The notes beneath the pieces were generated by a model. That model saw only the letters and a program-made list of their open reading frames with translations, was not told the DNA's origin and did no database searches. Below are positions 16,732 to 19,926 of a stretch of DNA of 19,926 nt, piece by piece. The position numbers were made by a program, and so were the translations under genes. Source of the stretch: an archaeon (GTDB lineage: Archaea; Asgardarchaeota; Hermodarchaeia; Hermodarchaeales; Hermodarchaeaceae); assembly GCA_016550415.1 (NCBI GenBank), contig JABXGU010000853.1:1-19926 (forward strand), given 5' to 3'. Each line of letters opens with the position of its first letter. The first letter of the stretch is position 1.

Positions 16732-16974
16732 TTTACTTATGGTGCACGTGCTAGCTAACTAGCATCCAAATCAACTTCATCTACAAACAAGACCAAGTAA
16801 GAAAAAAGGAGGTATCTCACTCACTCTCTAGATACGAAGACAAACCAATTAGACATGGAACATCCTAGGAACTAACCTAGACCATCCATTCCCGAAAGGG
16901 TTCAAGAGGAGGTCTATAGGCTTGCTCATTAAGAAAAGAGGGGAGGGAGAAGAAGAATTCAATGGAGTGGAGTT
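16732..16974. other. Non-coding stretch with several hairpins
   Basis: I see no convincing ORF here. It holds inverted repeats: TGCTAG-CTAA-CTAGCA (16749-16764); GTATCT...AGATAC (16812-16835), which on the - strand is followed by a T-run; CTAGG-AACTAA-CCTAG (16865-16880); and TAGACC...GGTCTA (16878-16919), whose interior adds TCC/GGA and CCC-GAAA-GGG with a GNRA-type tetraloop. The last two share bases and are mutually exclusive. A structured RNA or an attenuator-like element is possible; no known RNA family was recognised. Confidence 0.3.
16801..16835 (-). terminator. Probable terminator for - strand transcripts from upstream
   Basis: On the - strand GTATCT (16835-16830) and AGATAC (16817-16812) form a 6-bp stem, followed after CTCC by TTTTTT (16807-16802). 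It would insulate the oppDF promoter from transcription coming from the beta-sandwich gene. Confidence 0.5.
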
Positions 16975-17124
16975 TTAGACTGGGTCAGGACTTGGAGGAG
17001 GCGGATACAAGATAATCACCAAAGGTTCACATGTAATAGGGTACTTAAACTCCCCAAAGACCATAAGCGTCCAAGTTAATCTGTGTACCAAAAAATAGAC
17101 ATTATACAGTGAACCCCCTAGCAT
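16975..17124 (-). CDS. Doubtful 49-residue ORF with Pro-rich end
   Basis: From ATG 17124 to TAA 16975-16977 the frame reads like a beta strand-rich fragment ending in LYPPPPSPDPV, the type of Pro-rich linker seen in surface proteins. No SD precedes the ATG, and a six-T run falls inside it. It may be a remnant of a decayed gene rather than a functional small protein. Confidence 0.2.
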   Translation of the reverse strand: MLGGSLYNVYFLVHRLTWTLMVFGEFKYPITCEPLVIILYPPPPSPDPV

Positions 17125-17175
17125 AGGATGAGGATGCAAGCTATTAATAGAAACCGATTAGCTATCTGTCGGGGG

Positions 17176-17355
17176 CTAGGCATCGCCTGACTCCTCAACG
17201 ATCTCGTGGACGCTTCCACCCTTCTTTCTGATACAGCTGCAGACGCAGGGAATGACAACGATTACTATGAATAGTAGGCCGATGAACCAGCCAAAAGCAT
17301 TGTCAAAACCGTTCAACAAATCTATGTAGGGAGGATTGTTTGTTGTTGTGTTGGA
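17176..17355 (-). pseudogene. In-frame C-terminal membrane anchor beyond a TGA
   Basis: Directly after the TGA (17358-17356) of the beta-sandwich gene the same frame stays open for 59 codons to a TAG (17178-17176). It encodes a Thr/Asn-rich linker (SNTTTNNPPY), a hydrophobic helix of about 22 residues (NAFGWFIGLLFIVIVVIP), the Cys-rich CVCSC, a basic RKKGG stop-transfer and an acidic tail. This is a typical type I membrane anchor and fits as the lost C-terminus of the upstream ORF. It has no start codon or SD of its own. Confidence 0.65.
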
Positions 17356-17799
17356 TCATCTGTAGAGGGTTATTGTTAGGCTGAACCGGAGAGAGACCTG
17401 ACCCGTATTGTCAAGGACTAGGTGCCATGTGCTGGTGTGGGGAAAGGCTGCTTGGGTGTTTAGGCTCCAGTCCACCTCATCTAATATGAGGCAGCCTGTT
17501 GTTGTCTGGTTGGTTAGGTAGCTTTGATAGGCTGTGTCGTTACAGACAAGGAGGGTGGTGGGGTTGAAGCCTGTTCCACTTATGGTGAGGTTGATGGTCC
17601 AGAGGTCACCAGAGCCCCGTGTGTTGTTATAGTACCATTGGCTGTGACTGGGAAGCGACTCAAGAAAACCACGATACTCATAATCAATACGGGTCCAACT
17701 TCCTTCATTAGCATTTAGAGTATTTGGAATCCAAGATGTTATGAGCAGAAGGAGGAAGGTGAGGAGTAGTTTTGTCTGCAGGGGTGGATTGAACCTCAT
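17356..17799 (-). CDS. Secreted beta-sandwich protein, anchor cut off by in-frame TGA
   Basis: As read, 147 residues. The start ATG 17799 has a strong SD GAGGTGA 9 nt upstream. A signal peptide (KLLLTFLLLLITSWIPNTLNA, cleavage near residue 30) is followed by one beta-rich domain (about 35-147), with WTINLTISGTGFNP, TLLVCNDTAYQSYL and STWHLVLDNTGQVSLRF. This strand pattern is found in many archaeal surface proteins with GOLD/PPC-like sandwiches; that likeness is my inference. N-glycosylation sequons (NNT, NLT, NDT, NQT) are frequent. The ORF ends at TGA, but the frame continues into an obvious membrane anchor, so the gene is either a recent nonsense mutant, a readthrough or recoding case, or a sequencing error. 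It lies 119 nt downstream of the beta-helix gene on the same strand. Function unknown. Confidence 0.75.
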   Translation of the reverse strand: MRFNPPLQTKLLLTFLLLLITSWIPNTLNANEGSWTRIDYEYRGFLESLPSHSQWYYNNTRGSGDLWTINLTISGTGFNPTTLLVCNDTAYQSYLTNQTTTGCLILDEVDWSLNTQAAFPHTSTWHLVLDNTGQVSLRFSLTITLYR

Positions 17800-17918
17800 A
17801 CGAAGGGGTCACCTCTGCAAGCTGCACGTGAATTGGTCACTTTTCATGCTTTACGGTCGCTCTTAGCAGAGAGGCTGTGTTTTACTTACTCACATACAGA
17901 GAAGATTCCTCAGTTACA

Positions 17919-19373
17919 TTATTTATTTCCATTACTTGGCATATTCCATCTGCGTTTAATTATGATAATTAATACAAATATCCCGACTGCCATGCCAATA
18001 CCACCAATGGAAAGAAGCACCATATTCCCTCGTATCAACTGATTGTCAATCATCACAGCTAGCTTGTTCTCTCCCTGAACACCAATCAAATTAATTACTA
18101 CAGCAGAAAGCGTGTGAGGCCCATCGGGAATAAAAAATGAGTTAAAAGTCCATTCATAGGGTGGCTCCGAGTCGGTAGCCATCCAAATATCATCCAAGAA
18201 GAAATCCACTCGCTCAATGGTGAATAGAGAAGCTACTTGAGTTGACACAGTTGTACTGCCAGAGATTATTTCGTTTTGGTGAGGGTATGAAATCATGATT
18301 TGCGGTGGCACTCCACAATAGTATGGTTCGGTTAGCCAAGGTTCGTAGTCCATAGTTCCATTAATCTCCTCAGGATCCATATCATCAGGATGGGCAGTTA
18401 TTCCAGGACCTAGAGAGCTGCCCCACCAATTTAGGGAAGCGTTAAAATAGGCATCTGGATCGAAAACGCCCCACAAACCATTTCCGAAAATATTGTTGTT
18501 GTGAATATCCACAAATAGCCCATCTCCGATGATTCCGCTACCATTGTTATAAGCGATGACATTGCCATCAATTGGTACATATGAAGAATTAATCAGGATT
18601 CCACATATCCCGTTGTGTATGATGGTATTGTTTTTCACATCATTTAGCGGAGAGTTTTGGATGCTTAGACCAATGTGATTGCCTGCAATTACGTTACCAA
18701 TTAATTCGGTATTTCCCCAACTACAAACACCGTTTCCCCCATTATCAATGATCCAATTGTGGTGAAGCTGTGTTAGTGCAAAATTGTAGCCTGTCCAAAC
18801 ACCATCCAAAGTGTTGTTCGCGATGAGATTGCCTTCTATGACTGGAGAAGTGCCAAAGGGCGATTCTCCGAGAACAACAAGCCCTACATAGTTGTTGGAT
18901 AATGTCGAGTTTCGAATTACAGATGTTCGAGCATTCCAAATCATCAAGCCCCAACTTTCACGATATGGACTTTGGAAGCCGCAGTGATGAATTTCGCTAT
19001 CAGTGATACTCAATTTTCCTTCAGGATAGATGATGAAATAATAAGGAATGGTATAGTAAATCGCATTAACTTCACTTCCATTCTCAAGCCTCAAGAATCC
19101 AGGATAGGTGACTATGATACCAAACTGCCCAGGGCTACTACAATTAAAATTTAGCCTCACGTGATTCAGAACCAAAGTATCTTCAACTACCAAATTTCCT
19201 ATCAAGGTTATTTCAGTATCGTATACTTCTTCAAAATCAGTGACCACCCAGTCCCCAAGAAAAGAGAATCCCCTATTGGATCGGGATATCTGAAATTCTG
19301 TAAAGGCAACCATTGACCAATGGAAGCAGAGAATAAGTATTGCTAAGTATGCTTTACACCATTGCCTTCGCAC
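17919..19373 (-). CDS. Membrane-anchored right-handed beta-helix surface protein
   Basis: A 484-residue type I membrane protein. It has a signal peptide (about 7-25), then a parallel beta-helix (about 55-340) recognised by repeated N-x-I-x-x-N-x-x-G-I coils such as GNLIANNTLDGV, GNVIAGNHIGLSI, NNTIIHNGICGILI and GNVIAYNNGSGII, closed by NASLNWWGSSLGP, a motif that often ends such helices. An Ig-like domain follows (about 355-445, with ERVDFFLDDIWMATDSEPPYEW), then a transmembrane helix (about 450-472) and the basic tail KRRWNMPSNGNK. Such NosD/pectate-lyase-like folds bind or cut polysaccharides, or serve as adhesins; no catalytic site is evident, so binding is the safer guess. The start is GTG 19373; the frame has a stop two codons upstream, and GTGAGG lies 7-9 nt before. 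A divergent promoter region separates it from the next exported-protein gene. Confidence 0.88.
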   Translation of the reverse strand: MRRQWCKAYLAILILCFHWSMVAFTEFQISRSNRGFSFLGDWVVTDFEEVYDTEITLIGNLVVEDTLVLNHVRLNFNCSSPGQFGIIVTYPGFLRLENGSEVNAIYYTIPYYFIIYPEGKLSITDSEIHHCGFQSPYRESWGLMIWNARTSVIRNSTLSNNYVGLVVLGESPFGTSPVIEGNLIANNTLDGVWTGYNFALTQLHHNWIIDNGGNGVCSWGNTELIGNVIAGNHIGLSIQNSPLNDVKNNTIIHNGICGILINSSYVPIDGNVIAYNNGSGIIGDGLFVDIHNNNIFGNGLWGVFDPDAYFNASLNWWGSSLGPGITAHPDDMDPEEINGTMDYEPWLTEPYYCGVPPQIMISYPHQNEIISGSTTVSTQVASLFTIERVDFFLDDIWMATDSEPPYEWTFNSFFIPDGPHTLSAVVINLIGVQGENKLAVMIDNQLIRGNMVLLSIGGIGMAVGIFVLIIIIKRRWNMPSNGNK

Positions 19374-19389
19374 TCTCTAACCTCACTTC

Positions 19390-19416
19390 TCTTATATAAG
19401 GTAATATTTATAATCA
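19390..19416. promoter_or_regulatory. Divergent promoter between the beta-helix and the right-edge gene
   Basis: CTTATATAAG (about 19391-19400) and AATATTTATAATC (about 19404-19416) are TATA-like on both strands. For the - strand, the distal element leaves a short leader containing the GTGAGG SD. For the + strand, initiation near 19435-19440 would precede the exported-protein ORF. Confidence 0.45.
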
Positions 19417-19480
19417 TTCTCGTTCCTATTAATGTCGTCTAGGCTCTCTAGGGGGTAGCTTTAGCTATGGTAGTCGTGTT

Positions 19481-19926
19481 TTGATTTCATTTTTTCTTGT
19501 CTTACTCATTTCGTTAACATTTCCTAGCATATATATGGATGAAACAAGAGTTTTCAGCGAAAGCCCCGATGACAGTGAGGAAGTTTTTCGAAGGACAAAT
19601 ACAATATTTTTCAACAACACAGCACAAAGTAGTTCTTCATTTCTAGGTGTTGAAGGGAAAATTAAACATTATAATAAGGGAGGCGACTGGGTACGAGTAT
19701 TAATTTGGACCACTGAACCGTGCATAACAGAAGATCATTCCTCTTGGGGTGTACCAGTTGAAGTTGTTTTAGTTAATTCAAGGGCAGAATTTATGAACCA
19801 ATTATCAAGTTGTTCAGCGGCTTTTATTCTAGGAAGTGCAGAACAGGATTTTGCTGGACAACTCCTTTCGTCTGGAACAGAAATTCTATTGAATTGGGTT
19901 TCAGAGGGTAACTTGCTTTTTATTTC
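19481..19926 (+). CDS. Exported protein, 5' part only, possible GATase-like domain
   Basis: The frame is open from 19433 to the right edge. From TTG 19481 it begins with a hydrophobic signal peptide (LISFFLVLLISLTFPS), then a polar region and, near the end, VEVVLVNSRAEFMNQL, CSAAFILGS and LLNWVSEGNLLFI. That last run resembles the start of a flavodoxin/GATase1-like domain such as the one in the pseudo-subtilase (inference). The first in-frame ATG (19535) would remove the signal peptide, so TTG 19481 is preferred despite a weak SD (GGTAG, 19469-19473). An ATG at 19467 is out of frame and stops after five codons, so a frameshift near 19480 cannot be excluded. The rest of the gene lies outside the window. 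Confidence 0.6.
   Translation, partial: MISFFLVLLISLTFPSIYMDETRVFSESPDDSEEVFRRTNTIFFNNTAQSSSSFLGVEGKIKHYNKGGDWVRVLIWTTEPCITEDHSSWGVPVEVVLVNSRAEFMNQLSSCSAAFILGSAEQDFAGQLLSSGTEILLNWVSEGNLLFI

Noticed and set aside
16895..16915. tRNA-like GGGTTCAA T-loop
   Set aside because: No T-stem pairing, acceptor stem or anticodon arm can be drawn around it; it belongs to the larger TAGACC/GGTCTA hairpin.

Overview
The window looks like a chromosomal segment from an archaeon, most likely of the Asgard group. Support: archaeal TATA-box/short-leader promoters with GGTGA/GGAGG-type ribosome sites; TTG and GTG starts; a eukaryote-like Ras-superfamily small GTPase; and several very large secreted, single-pass membrane-anchored proteins. 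The Asgard placement is an inference; no rRNA, tRNA or other phylogenetic marker is present. I saw no insertion sequence, CRISPR array, integrase or tRNA gene.

Left part (1-7495, all + strand): the 3' end of an unidentified gene; a 1441-residue membrane-anchored subtilase-like protein; an ABC-2-type ATPase overlapping it by 4 nt; a small GTPase from a TTG start; and a PLP-dependent aminotransferase. The subtilase keeps the Asp and His of the triad, but Ala stands at the nucleophile position and Asp at the oxyanion Asn position, so it is probably a pseudoprotease. Its order of domains (subtilase, flavodoxin/GATase-like domain, C-terminal transmembrane helix) recalls eukaryotic site-1 protease.

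Middle part (7583-14317): a four-helix membrane protein and a 1594-residue subtilase with an intact catalytic set and a large Asp-His insertion like TPP II/pyrolysin, both on the - strand. Divergent from the subtilase lie a 79-residue winged-helix regulator and an unidentified soluble protein on the + strand.

Right part (14487-19926): OppD- and OppF-type peptide-transporter ATPases without permease or binding protein, led by a possible 49-residue ORF that has its own TATA box and a strong SD; a roughly 680-nt stretch with no confident gene but with hairpins, a terminator and small ORFs; a signal-peptide beta-sandwich protein whose C-terminal transmembrane segment is cut off by an in-frame TGA; a beta-helix surface protein; and, divergent from it, the 5' part of another exported protein that may begin a second GATase-like domain.

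Overall theme: cell-surface proteolysis and recognition (one active and one apparently dead subtilase, a beta-helix protein, a beta-sandwich protein) next to peptide import ATPases. The most unusual features are the pseudo-subtilase coupled to an orphan ABC ATPase, the Gly-to-Ser change in the G3 box of the GTPase, and the in-frame TGA that separates a secreted domain from its membrane anchor.
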